DNA of 64,000 bases from an uncultured Lachnospiraceae bacterium (GTDB lineage Bacteria > Bacillota > Clostridia > Lachnospirales > Lachnospiraceae), in NCBI GenBank assembly GCA_910578175.1, contig CAJTPF010000017.1, positions 1 through 64,000 of the forward strand, written 5' to 3'. Numbering within the stretch: position 1 is the stretch's first letter; every line of letters starts with the position of its first letter. The notes beneath the pieces are model-generated. The model was not told the DNA's origin, ran no database searches, and was given only the letters and a program-made list of their open reading frames with translations. Below, piece after piece: positions 18,167-26,727 of this stretch. Both the position numbers and the translations under genes were made by a program.

Positions 18167-18908
18167 GAATATCTCCTTTGTTCAGCCAGTAATCCGCCCA
18201 TTTGGATTTCACGTCTTCATAGGTGCGGCGGGGAACGGGTATTGAGTATCCTCCGGTCAGCAGCATATCTGATCTGGTAACTTCTGTTACATGGTACAGA
18301 TTTACAACAAAGGAGACACCAACAGCAAGGAAGCCGCTATATGCAAGAAGCGGTGCGGCGGCATGCCGGAAAGTACCACAGAAGGATACGCTGTTTATCG
18401 TAGTGTGGTCATTCAGATAATAGCGGATAGAGCGGTTCACACGTTCCGCATATAGAATATTGTGGATGGGAACGATGCGGGTGGAGCAGGGAGTTTTGAT
18501 AGAAACGGTTTCCGACCGGAGATGGTTCAGGCGGCTTACGGCTTTATCCATACATAGGGAAAAACGGTTGCCGTTAATGGGCTTCAGGAGATAATGCAGG
18601 GCGTCCGTATTATAGGATTCCACTGCGAAATCAGGGGATGAAGTCAGATAGATGATAATACCGCCGTCATATCGTTCACGCAGGGCGGAGCCAAGCCGGA
18701 TACCGTTCATATCCGGCATGATGATATCTAGTATGTAAAGGTCAAAAGTTCCTTTATCTTCAATATGATCCAGCAGTTCTCTGCCGGAAGAAAAGCATGA
18801 GAGCTCAAAAGAGAATAGAGAAACCGTCTGTTTATAATCTTTTAATAATCTTTTTATTGTTTCGTGACACGTTGTTTCATCATCGCACAGAGCAATCCGT
18901 ATCTGCAC
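18156..18908 (-). CDS. LytTR-family response regulator
   Basis: A 250-residue protein: receiver domain (phospho-acceptor Asp in LYILDIIMPDMNG) and a C-terminal LytTR DNA-binding domain (about residues 145-245). It starts at GTG 18908, 10 nt behind AAAGGAGG. It pairs with the overlapping GHKL kinase downstream. LytTR regulators often control peptide signalling, bacteriocin or surface genes; the target here is unknown. Confidence 0.9.
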   Translation of the reverse strand: MQIRIALCDDETTCHETIKRLLKDYKQTVSLFSFELSCFSSGRELLDHIEDKGTFDLYILDIIMPDMNGIRLGSALRERYDGGIIIYLTSSPDFAVESYNTDALHYLLKPINGNRFSLCMDKAVSRLNHLRSETVSIKTPCSTRIVPIHNILYAERVNRSIRYYLNDHTTINSVSFCGTFRHAAAPLLAYSGFLAVGVSFVVNLYHVTEVTRSDMLLTGGYSIPVPRRTYEDVKSKWADYWLNKGDIHVI

Positions 18909-19183
18909 TTCTTTGTTTCCTCCTTTGCCGATTTTGCAAAAAATGATACCACATCTGCAATTAAGCCCATTAAGAACAGGGAATATGTTAAAATATCGAA
19001 AATCAGTGTAACAAAAAACGGCTTATGCGTCAATAATGAATATTTTATATGCAAAATATACCAAAAAAAATGCGAATTGGTCCAAAACGCAAAGGAGTGC
19101 TTGTTTATATTGTATAATTTTATCGTTATAAAAAGGAAAAATAAAGAGTAAAAATGTAATTTTATGAAATGAGGTGCAGAATT

Positions 19184-21184
19184 TTGTTAAAGACAATTAA
19201 AGGAAGACTTACAGTCAGTGTGATCGGCATTGTGGTAGCCGGTATACTTCTGGCTGCAGCAGGAATCATCACGGTAGCAGGAAAGCGTCTGATTCAGGAT
19301 CAAACCCGGGCCCTGCAGCTGAATGCGGATAAATACGGGGAAGAGATCAATACGTGGATTGAAAATGAAAAAATGCTGGCAGTTGGTACAGCCGGCAGTT
19401 TGCAGGCCGGGAAGAAAACAGATACGGAATTTATCCAGTCGGTAGTGGATACCCATGCGGATGGCAGAAAGGAACTTTTAAATCTGTATTGCGGAACAAA
19501 AGACGGCAGGTTTATCCAGTCCAACAGAGAGGCAGAGATTCCGGATGGATATGATCCGGTACAACGGGGATGGTATCAGCAGGCAAAAGAAAAGGGAACA
19601 GTGATAGTGACAGATCCTTATTGGGATGTTATAACAAATCAGATGTGTACAACGATTGCGGCGCCGGTTTACATGGACGGAGAGCTGGCGGGAGTGATCG
19701 GACTGGATGTAACGCTTGGTACAGTTACAGATCTCACAGGAAGCATCAATTATGAAAAAGGTGTCTATGGTTTTCTGACGGACAGCAGCGGACAATATGT
19801 GGCGCATGAAAACAGGGAATATGAACCGACGGAGGATACGGCAGTTGCAGTAACGGATATAATGCCGGGACTGCAAGGATTGATCGGGGGGACGGATAAC
19901 CGTGTGAAAAAGCTTAAGGATTATGACGGAAATATGAGTTATTTTGCAGTTGCCGATATTGAGGGCAGCGGCTGGAAACTGGGGGTCGTAGTGCCAAGCG
20001 CCAATATCAGGGGGGCCCTGCTTGCCATGATTGCAGTGGCGTTTATAATTTCACTTATCGTTATTGTATTTGTGGTATTGTTTATGGCGGGTCTGATCGG
20101 AAAGATGTTAGCACCGATACAGATGTTAAAGCAGTTTGCATCCGGAGATTTTTCGGAAAAAACCATGATTGAAAAAACGATTCCCAAAGAATATAAAAAT
20201 GAGACAGAACAGATCCGCACCGCGACCGTGGAGGTCAGACAGCAGATTCGGGAGATTATCCTGAATACGAAACAGAAGGCAGGCAATATCAGTACAATTG
20301 CCGAAAGCACATCCGGAAGGATGACGGAACTGAATCAGGAAATATCCGGTATATCCGGTCTGGTAGGCCGGGTAACGACACAGACGGTCCAGGCAAGGGA
20401 ATTGACATCCATAATTATGAACAACGGAAGAGAACTGGGAGATGCTATAGAAAATGTAGCAAAAAAAGCAGGGGAAGCGGCAGAACAGTCCGGAAGCATT
20501 ATGGAGAGGGCCGGAAAGCAGCATGAAACTTCCGGACAGTCTGCAGAAGAAGCTATGGCGCTATACCGGAAGACGAAAGAAGATTTGGAAAAAGCAATTA
20601 CCGACAGTCAGAGGGTACGGGAGATCAATACTCTGACTGATGAGATTCTTGCCATCAGCGCCCAGACAAATCTTCTGGCATTGAATGCATCCATAGAAGC
20701 CGTCAGAGCAGGGGAAGCAGGAAAGGGATTTTCCGTTGTTGCAGACGAAATCAGGCAGTTGGCGGACAATTCAAAACAGGCTGTGGATAAGATTCGTCAG
20801 GTGACGAAAGGGGTTGTACATAACGTTGCTTTTTTGTCGGAAAGTTCAGGAAAATTATTGGAATTTATGAACGGAAAAGTAATGGAAGATTACAGGGGAA
20901 TGACTGAACTTGCAGAAGTATATCAGAAAGATGCCATATTTTATAATGACATTTCCGAAGATCTGGGAGCCGCATCCGAAGAGATGAGCGCCAGCATGGC
21001 AGGCATCAATGAATCTATTGCTGCAATTACGGATCTTGTGGGTGAAATAGCGGAGTTTATGGGTAGTATGAAACAGTCTGCAGAAAAATCCAATGAAAAT
21101 TCAGAAGCCGTGGTAAAGCAGATGGAAGAATTGTTCCGGTTAAGCGAATCGTTAAACCGGACGGTAGCTTCGTTCAGAGTGTGA
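19184..21184 (+). CDS. Methyl-accepting chemotaxis protein with dCache sensor
   Basis: About 666 residues: membrane helix near residues 9-30, a large extracellular dCache-type domain (to about 280) with the ligand-pocket pattern RGWYQQAKEKG...DPYWD, a second membrane helix, a HAMP-like segment, then the cytoplasmic signalling domain with hairpin tip ISAQTNLLALNASIEAVRAGEAGKGF. TTG 19184 with GAGGTG upstream gives MLKTIKGRL and is preferred to ATG 19169, which lies within the ribosome binding site. It stands alone without che genes, between two LytTR systems. Such dCache sensors often bind amino acids. Confidence 0.9.
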   Translation: MLKTIKGRLTVSVIGIVVAGILLAAAGIITVAGKRLIQDQTRALQLNADKYGEEINTWIENEKMLAVGTAGSLQAGKKTDTEFIQSVVDTHADGRKELLNLYCGTKDGRFIQSNREAEIPDGYDPVQRGWYQQAKEKGTVIVTDPYWDVITNQMCTTIAAPVYMDGELAGVIGLDVTLGTVTDLTGSINYEKGVYGFLTDSSGQYVAHENREYEPTEDTAVAVTDIMPGLQGLIGGTDNRVKKLKDYDGNMSYFAVADIEGSGWKLGVVVPSANIRGALLAMIAVAFIISLIVIVFVVLFMAGLIGKMLAPIQMLKQFASGDFSEKTMIEKTIPKEYKNETEQIRTATVEVRQQIREIILNTKQKAGNISTIAESTSGRMTELNQEISGISGLVGRVTTQTVQARELTSIIMNNGRELGDAIENVAKKAGEAAEQSGSIMERAGKQHETSGQSAEEAMALYRKTKEDLEKAITDSQRVREINTLTDEILAISAQTNLLALNASIEAVRAGEAGKGFSVVADEIRQLADNSKQAVDKIRQVTKGVVHNVAFLSESSGKLLEFMNGKVMEDYRGMTELAEVYQKDAIFYNDISEDLGAASEEMSASMAGINESIAAITDLVGEIAEFMGSMKQSAEKSNENSEAVVKQMEELFRLSESLNRTVASFRV

Positions 21185-21226
21185 TACTTTGGAAAATCAT
21201 AAGAAAAGCAGGAGGCATGGGAAGTC

Positions 21227-22567
21227 ATGTTAGGTGGTCCGGTATACATAGCGCTGATCCGTTTTTCGGTCAGCCTTGCAGGAGTGATCATATTGTTTTT
21301 CCTGATGAGTGAACCGCGATATGAAAGAAAAAAGATGATCATCGGTTATGGTTGTTTTAGCACCGTGGTGATCGTGTCGGCATGTATCTGGTATATGACC
21401 GACTGGGAAAGCTGTATAAAATTGGTGGCATTTGTAATGTTTATTTGCTTTTCTGTTTTTGCAGTATGTATGAGCAGCGACCATATCTATCTTTCGGTAT
21501 ATAAACTGGCTCTTACATTCTATCTGCTGGCAGTATTTCTTGTAGGCGGTCTGGAAGTATCCATATTGATTTTTCAAAGAAACGTGTGGGCCGATATTAT
21601 TACCAGAATCATTCTGATCGTGCTCATGGCGCTTTTTATTGAGAAAAAAATAAAATATGCCATCCGTGGATTTGGCTATTATGTAGAAAACGAACTGGAT
21701 CATATAAGTGTTACCATTATGATCATCAGCATCCTGTTTGGCATAGGCTTTATTTTAAATCCGAGTATTACGGATCAGACACCGTACCGCCTGTTTCAAA
21801 TGGCCATAAACTTTTATCTGACCGGAGCCCTTCAGTTTCTGGTGTTCCGGCTTTATCTTCATATTGGTCAGGAAAAGGAATATCAGAAAGAGAATCAGTT
21901 GATGAAAATGAATCAGAGACTGTTGGAACGGAATATGGAACTTCTGGAGGAATCGGCGGAGTCCGGCAGAAGGATTCGTCATGATGTAAGGCATCATAAC
22001 ACAGTCATAGCTGAATATGCCCGAAGAGGACAAAACGGAGAATTGCTGCAATATCTAAAGGAATATACCAGAAAAACGGACAGTGGGATTTCGGAGAAAA
22101 TTTGTGCCAATACTGCGGTCAACAATATACTTTCAGCCTATACAAGAAAGGCGAAAAGGCAGCAGATTCAGGTTACGCTGGATGTGGAACTGAACAGAAA
22201 ACTGTCCATACCCAATATTGATCTGGTAACAATACTGGCAAATGCCTATGAAAATGCCATATTCGCCTGTATGGAAGTAAAAAATCAGTCAGCAGGCAGA
22301 TCATGCTTTATTCATTTAATGCTTAAAAGAAAGAAAAATAAACTGGTCATTTGTTGCCGGAATACCTGCCGGGCAGAAACCGAATTAAAAAACGGAGAGC
22401 CAAAACCGGAATTTACGGGTGGTATCGGTGTCCTCAGCATAATCAAAACAGCGGCTAATTATGATGGGGAGTATGATTTCAGAAATGATAACGGGGTCTT
22501 TATTTTTCGACTGATCATGAAAATTCCTTCGACAGACGGAAATTTAAATAAAAATCTGAAAATTTGA
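21227..22567 (+). CDS. GHKL-type sensor histidine kinase
   Basis: A 446-residue protein: six or more membrane helices (residues about 5-210), a coiled linker, the phospho-His region RRIRHDVRHHNT, and a C-terminal GHKL ATPase domain with NAYENAIFAC and GGIGVLSI. It starts 42 bp after the chemoreceptor and is followed 13 bp later by its LytTR regulator. It is the second such pair in 7 kb and only loosely resembles the 16880-18166 kinase. Confidence 0.88.
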   Translation: MLGGPVYIALIRFSVSLAGVIILFFLMSEPRYERKKMIIGYGCFSTVVIVSACIWYMTDWESCIKLVAFVMFICFSVFAVCMSSDHIYLSVYKLALTFYLLAVFLVGGLEVSILIFQRNVWADIITRIILIVLMALFIEKKIKYAIRGFGYYVENELDHISVTIMIISILFGIGFILNPSITDQTPYRLFQMAINFYLTGALQFLVFRLYLHIGQEKEYQKENQLMKMNQRLLERNMELLEESAESGRRIRHDVRHHNTVIAEYARRGQNGELLQYLKEYTRKTDSGISEKICANTAVNNILSAYTRKAKRQQIQVTLDVELNRKLSIPNIDLVTILANAYENAIFACMEVKNQSAGRSCFIHLMLKRKKNKLVICCRNTCRAETELKNGEPKPEFTGGIGVLSIIKTAANYDGEYDFRNDNGVFIFRLIMKIPSTDGNLNKNLKI

Positions 22568-22580
22568 AAGGAGTCTGTAA

Positions 22581-23309
22581 ATGTATCAGATAGCGATTTG
22601 TGATGATGAGACGGAAGAGTTGGATAAAACGGAACAAATGCTGATCGGTTATGGAAAAAAATATCCGGAAACAAAATTCATGATTCAACGTTTTGAAAGT
22701 GCAGATGAACTGCTGGATATGATCAGCAGTAACAATTATATACCGGAACTGATTCTGATGGATATATATATGCCCGGAAAAATCGGAATTGAAGCAGCCG
22801 GAGAACTACAGGAAATGGGAAACAGAGCGCGGATTATTTTTCTTACCACATCGAAAGAGCATGCGTTAGCGGCATTTGGTGTTAAGGCGTCGCAATATCT
22901 GGTAAAACCGGTATCCGAAAAAATCTTGTTTCCTGTATTGGACAGTTTGCTGGAGGAGATTGAGGAAGAGCGAAAAAGATATCTGCTGCTCCGTATTGAG
23001 GGAAGGATTCAGCGCATTGCAGTCAATGAAATTGAATACTGCGAAGCTCAGGGAAAAACACAGTATTTGCATCTGGCAGATGGCAGAAAGTATTTGCTGC
23101 GCATAACCATGGCGAAGATCTATGAAAAGCTTTCCCGGTACCGGGAGTTTGTTAGAGTAGGAATCGCATATATTGTGAATCTCGAACATATTGACAGTCT
23201 GAATGCCCAGGATATCTGTTTTGGTACCGGAAAGAAAATCTATCTGCCAAGGGGAGCCTATAAAACTTTAAAAGAGCAGTATTTTCGGTATTATTGTGAG
23301 GAGAACTGA
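22581..23309 (+). CDS. LytTR-family response regulator
   Basis: A 242-residue protein with a receiver domain (Asp in LILMDIYMPGKIG) and a C-terminal LytTR domain (from about residue 140, RIQRIAVNEIEYCEAQGKTQYLHL). GAAAGGAG precedes the ATG. It is the partner of the kinase just upstream, and probably the last gene of a chemoreceptor-kinase-regulator transcript. Confidence 0.92.
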   Translation: MYQIAICDDETEELDKTEQMLIGYGKKYPETKFMIQRFESADELLDMISSNNYIPELILMDIYMPGKIGIEAAGELQEMGNRARIIFLTTSKEHALAAFGVKASQYLVKPVSEKILFPVLDSLLEEIEEERKRYLLLRIEGRIQRIAVNEIEYCEAQGKTQYLHLADGRKYLLRITMAKIYEKLSRYREFVRVGIAYIVNLEHIDSLNAQDICFGTGKKIYLPRGAYKTLKEQYFRYYCEEN

Positions 23310-23363
23310 CGGCCGGGAAACAGTACCAGTTTCCCGGCATGTCAGAATATATAAAAAGAAACA

Positions 23364-23843
23364 TCAGGAAAGACCAGAAATGAATTCAGAGATATATTTA
23401 TCGAATGCATGTTCCAGGGATTTATCCATCGTAAATATCTTCAGAGAGGCGCCGGTCACACAGCATGCGGCGCCGTTTTCATATTTAATATTGATAAACA
23501 GTTCATTGACATCATTTAGGGTAAGAGTGGTTTCAACGGACTCGATCAGTGAATTTATAAATGATTCGTTCATGGCAAATATGATCTTCATTTTTACCGG
23601 TGTTTTATGTCCCTTGATCAGGTTATAACAAATAGGCCGCAGCGTTTTGTAGCTGCTTAATTTCTGTTGGGTCAATCCGTTAAATTCATCATCCGAATAG
23701 AACTCTCTGCAGATATGTCCGTCAATCCGGAAGGTATTATAGGTAGTAATGCTTATGCTGTTTACCAGAAAAGCATCGAATTTATCAGAGGCCAGCAGGA
23801 AGTTCATGAATTTTTTTAAATCTTTAATTTCTTCTGCGATCAT
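23364..23843 (-). CDS. DUF5721 family protein
   Basis: A 159-residue protein that I assign to DUF5721, a family seen mainly in Lachnospiraceae, from its start (MIAEEIKDLKKFMNFLL...FDAFLV) and overall pattern. No catalytic motif, signal peptide or membrane helix is visible. ATG 23843 follows AAAGGA; the longer frame to 23879 has no ribosome binding site. It has its own promoter at 23906-23934. The function is unknown. Confidence 0.75.
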   Translation of the reverse strand: MIAEEIKDLKKFMNFLLASDKFDAFLVNSISITTYNTFRIDGHICREFYSDDEFNGLTQQKLSSYKTLRPICYNLIKGHKTPVKMKIIFAMNESFINSLIESVETTLTLNDVNELFINIKYENGAACCVTGASLKIFTMDKSLEHAFDKYISEFISGLS

Positions 23844-23905
23844 GGTAATCCTTTCAAAAAAGATAAAATATTCAGGCAAACGCAGCCTGGTAAGATATAA
23901 ATAAA

Positions 23906-23934
23906 ATCATAACATAGATAAAATGATTTTTCAA
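23906..23934 (-). promoter_or_regulatory. Promoter of the DUF5721 gene
   Basis: On the minus strand, TTGAAA (23929-23934), a 17-bp spacer and TATGAT (23906-23911). The element's left inverted repeat begins only 18 bp away. Confidence 0.7.
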
Positions 23935-24001
23935 ATATAATAGTTTAGGAAACTATTCAGACAGAGTTGTTGTGGTTAGATTATAATTATCTGAAACAGA
24001 C

Positions 24002-24235
24002 GCATGTATGCCCGGTGAAATTGGTTCGATGTTCCACTACAGACAGAAGGAAGTTCTTAGTGTTCTGCAACAGGTATTTTCAGACGGACGCTACCGGCGG
24101 ATATTCGGCATCCTGCCTCAATTCCGCCTTTTTCTGACCTCGTGTCAGAAAATAGCTGAGATTCCAGCAGAACACTTAGAACTTCCAATCTGTCTTCCGT
24201 AGTCACATCGAACCAATTTCACCGGGCATACATGC
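24002..24235 (+). ncRNA. Structured module A (branched hairpin unit)
   Basis: Perfect 31-bp arms (24002-24032 / 24205-24235) continue through ACTAC and AGACAGA pairing to a second near-perfect 20-bp stem (24049-24068 / 24167-24186; AAGTTCT-AGTGTTCTGC). The head is branched: hairpin 1 has stem GGCGGA/TCCGCC (24096-24128) around a loop with GGCATCCTGCC; hairpin 2 has stem TTTTCTGAC/GTCAGAAAA with loop CTCGT (24130-24152). Base changes relative to module B preserve pairing, which favours a selected RNA or DNA structure. Transcription is not shown. Confidence 0.6.
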
Positions 24236-24340
24236 TGTGTGTTGACAGAATTTATAATAGAAAATCTCAATCATCTATATTTTGTCTGAGTAAGTCACGT
24301 GGAAAGAACATAGCTGATTCTGGAAATCTGGTAGAGAACA

Positions 24341-24580
24341 GCAGATGTGAAAGCCTTCGGACACCGGTTGGCGATTTTCGGAAAACGTCTGATAGTTCTT
24401 GGTGTTCTGCCTGAAAAAAACAGCTATTGTCTGACAGGAGGTCAGACAAAGTCAGCAGTTGAGGCATGGATGCCGAATTGCTGACGGTAGCGTCTGCCTA
24501 AGAATATCTTCCGCAGAACACTTAGAACTATCAGGCTTTTGAAGATGAGCTAACCGGTGTCCGAAGGCTTTCACATCTGC
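24341..24580 (-). ncRNA. Structured module B (diverged, inverted copy of A)
   Basis: Perfect 29-bp arms (24341-24369 / 24552-24580) differ in sequence from those of A. The inner stem is shared with A (24389-24410 / 24513-24534; CTGATAGTTCT.. / GCAGAACACTTAGAAC). Read on the minus strand, the head aligns with A throughout: GACGCTACCG is kept, hairpin 1 is GTCAGCA/TGCTGAC with loop ATTCGGCATCCATGCCTC, and hairpin 2 is TTGTCTGAC-CTCCT-GTCAGACAA. The outer arms are unrelated to those of A but the core is conserved. Confidence 0.6.
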
Positions 24581-24645
24581 GTCCGGCTAGACAAATCCCC
24601 AAAGCAGAAATCTAACCACAACAACTCTGTCTGAATAGTATTCTA

Positions 24646-24674
24646 TTGTAAAATATTTAAAATAATGGTATGAT
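24646..24674 (+). promoter_or_regulatory. Promoter of the IMP cyclohydrolase gene
   Basis: TTGTAA (24646-24651), a 17-bp spacer and TATGAT (24669-24674). The -35 starts 7 bp after the right arm of the inverted-repeat element. Confidence 0.65.
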
Positions 24675-24718
24675 AATACAATCTATGAAAACACATACAT
24701 TAGGAGGTCTTTGAACGA

Positions 24719-25432
24719 ATGGAAATGATTTCAATTGAAAAGGAACTGAAAGAGAATGCCTATCCGGGCAGAGGTATTATCATCGGTAAAACACCGGACG
24801 GCACCAAAGCGGTGACTGCATATTTCATAATGGGAAGAAGCGAAAACAGCCGGAACAGAATCTTTGTGGAAGACGGACAGGGAATCCGTACGGAAGCTTT
24901 TGACCCTTCCAGATTAACAGACCCAAGCCTTATCATATACGCACCGGTACGGGTACTGGGAAACAAGACCATCGTAACCAACGGCGACCAGACCGATACC
25001 ATTTATGAACTGATGGATAAGCAGCAAACCTTTGAGCAGTCCTTAAGAACCAGGGAATTTGAACCGGACGCTCCGAATTATACCCCGAGAATTTCAGGAA
25101 TCCTGCATATGGAACATGGAGAGTATAATTATGCCATGTCGATTTTAAAGAGTAATAACGGAAATCCGGAAGCCTGTAACCGGTATACATTTTCTTATAT
25201 GAATCCTGTAGCCGGAGAAGGTCATTTTATCCATACATATCAATGTGACGGAAATCCGCTTCCAAGTTTTGAAGGCGAGCCTAAATTAATTGCAGTAAAA
25301 GACAGCATGAGAGAATTTGCAGAGGATCTCTGGAGTTCCTTAAATGAAGACAATAAAGTATCTTTATTTGTACGGTATATTGATATTGCCACGGGAAAAT
25401 ACGAAAGCCTGATATATAATAAAAACAAATAG
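24719..25432 (+). CDS. purO: IMP cyclohydrolase, PurO-like
   Basis: A 237-residue protein of the IMP_cyclohyd family (PurO fold): NAYPGRGIIIGKTPDGTKAV, then YFIMGRSENSRNRIF. It catalyses the last step of IMP synthesis, ring closure of FAICAR. AGGAGG lies before the ATG. The next gene encodes the transformylase for the preceding step, so the two replace the bifunctional PurH found in most bacteria. The symbol is used by family; bacterial members are often left unnamed. Confidence 0.9.
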   Translation: MEMISIEKELKENAYPGRGIIIGKTPDGTKAVTAYFIMGRSENSRNRIFVEDGQGIRTEAFDPSRLTDPSLIIYAPVRVLGNKTIVTNGDQTDTIYELMDKQQTFEQSLRTREFEPDAPNYTPRISGILHMEHGEYNYAMSILKSNNGNPEACNRYTFSYMNPVAGEGHFIHTYQCDGNPLPSFEGEPKLIAVKDSMREFAEDLWSSLNEDNKVSLFVRYIDIATGKYESLIYNKNK

Positions 25433-25486
25433 AACGGAGCAGTCCGAATAAAATATATGGAATGAAGAAAGCAGAGGTTAAGTTTG

Positions 25487-26662
25487 ATGAAAGAATTAGA
25501 ATTAAAATACGGATGTAATCCGAATCAGAAACCTTCCAGAATCTATATGAATGAGGGGGAACTGCCGATTCAGGTATTAAACGGAAAACCGGGATATATC
25601 AATTTTCTGGATGCCTTTAACGGCTGGCAGCTGGTCAGTGAATTAAAAAAAGCGACCGGGCTTCCGGCGGCCACATCATTTAAACACGTTTCTCCGGCAG
25701 GAGCGGCAGTGGGACTTCCGCTTACCGATGTGGAAAAGAAAATATACTGGGTAGAGGATATGGAAGAGTTTACTCCGTTATCCAATGCCTATGCCAGAGC
25801 CAGAGGCGCAGATCGTATGTCTTCCTTCGGAGATTTTATATCCTTATCCGATGTCTGTGATGCGGCCACTGCAAAGCTGATCAAACGCGAAGTATCCGAC
25901 GGGGTCATTGCTCCGGGATATGAACCGGAGGCACTGGAGATTTTGAAAGCAAAGAAAAAAGGAAACTATAATGTGATTCAGATCGATCCGGATTATAAGC
26001 CGAACCCGTTGGAACGGAAAGAAGTATTTGGTATCACATTTGAGCAGGGAAGAAATGAACTTATCATCGATGATGATTTTCTTGGCAATCTGGTAACAGA
26101 AAATAAAGAGATTCCGGAACAGGCAAAAATCGATCTGATCATTTCACTGATCACGTTAAAATATACCCAGTCCAATTCCGTATGTTATGCCAAAGGCGGA
26201 CAGGCCATCGGTATCGGTGCGGGACAGCAGTCCAGAATCCATTGTACGAGACTGGCGGGATCCAAGGCGGATAACTGGTTTCTGCGTCAGTCGCCGAAGG
26301 TACTGGGATTACAGTTTGTGGACAGTATCGGACGGGCGGACCGGGATAATGCCATAGACTTATACATTGGCGAGGATTATATGGATGTGCTGGCAGACGG
26401 CGCATGGGAGAATATTTTCAAAGTAAAGCCGGAAGTATTTACCCGGGAAGAAAAGAGAGCATGGCTGGACAATATGCAGGATGTGGCTCTGGGTTCCGAT
26501 GCGTTCTTTCCGTTTGGAGACAACATTGAGCGGGCGCATAAGAGCGGTGTGAAATATGTGGCGCAGCCAGGCGGTTCCATTCGTGATGACAATGTCATAG
26601 AGACATGTAATAAATATAATATGGCAATGTGCTTTACAGGATTGCGTTTATTCCATCATTAA
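25487..26662 (+). CDS. AICAR formyltransferase, stand-alone
   Basis: A 391-residue protein matching the transformylase half of PurH (LKYGCNPNQKPSR, KHVSPAGAAVG, YTQSNSVCYAKGGQAIGIGAGQQSR, QPGGSIRDD). It transfers a formyl group from 10-formyl-tetrahydrofolate to AICAR. It lacks the N-terminal IMP cyclohydrolase domain, which the gene before it supplies through an unrelated fold. ATG 25487 is preferred to the adjacent TTG 25484. The 54-bp gap suggests one transcript. Confidence 0.93.
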   Translation: MKELELKYGCNPNQKPSRIYMNEGELPIQVLNGKPGYINFLDAFNGWQLVSELKKATGLPAATSFKHVSPAGAAVGLPLTDVEKKIYWVEDMEEFTPLSNAYARARGADRMSSFGDFISLSDVCDAATAKLIKREVSDGVIAPGYEPEALEILKAKKKGNYNVIQIDPDYKPNPLERKEVFGITFEQGRNELIIDDDFLGNLVTENKEIPEQAKIDLIISLITLKYTQSNSVCYAKGGQAIGIGAGQQSRIHCTRLAGSKADNWFLRQSPKVLGLQFVDSIGRADRDNAIDLYIGEDYMDVLADGAWENIFKVKPEVFTREEKRAWLDNMQDVALGSDAFFPFGDNIERAHKSGVKYVAQPGGSIRDDNVIETCNKYNMAMCFTGLRLFHH

Positions 26663-26727
26663 TTTGATTTTGGTTTGTATGGATGTCAGGGAAAGGATTC
26701 AATCAGAAAACAGGAGGAGCAGTTTTA

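Larger units (their letters stand above)
23952..24639. repeat. Nested inverted-repeat element, outer arms 31 bp
   Basis: A perfect 31-bp inverted repeat (23952-23982 and 24609-24639, beginning ACTATTCAGACAGAG) encloses 626 bp with no plausible gene. Inside are two further complete inverted-repeat units (24002-24235 and 24341-24580). The leftover outer sequence carries a weak third version of the shared core (ATAGCTGATTCTGG near 24311), so the outer unit may be an older copy into which the two inner ones were inserted. No transposase is present. I read it as a non-autonomous mobile or structured-RNA element family. Confidence 0.85.

Noticed and set aside
18864..19151. Plus-strand ORF between the LytTR regulator and the chemoreceptor
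   Set aside because: It overlaps the regulator's 5' end on the other strand, has no ribosome binding site and no recognisable domain.
18909..19183. c-di-GMP or other riboswitch before the chemoreceptor gene
   Set aside because: I could not find a conserved riboswitch core; the stretch is AT-rich without a convincing fold.
23952..24639. CRISPR array
   Set aside because: The repeats are inverted, not direct, and their sequences differ; there are no regularly spaced spacers and no cas genes.
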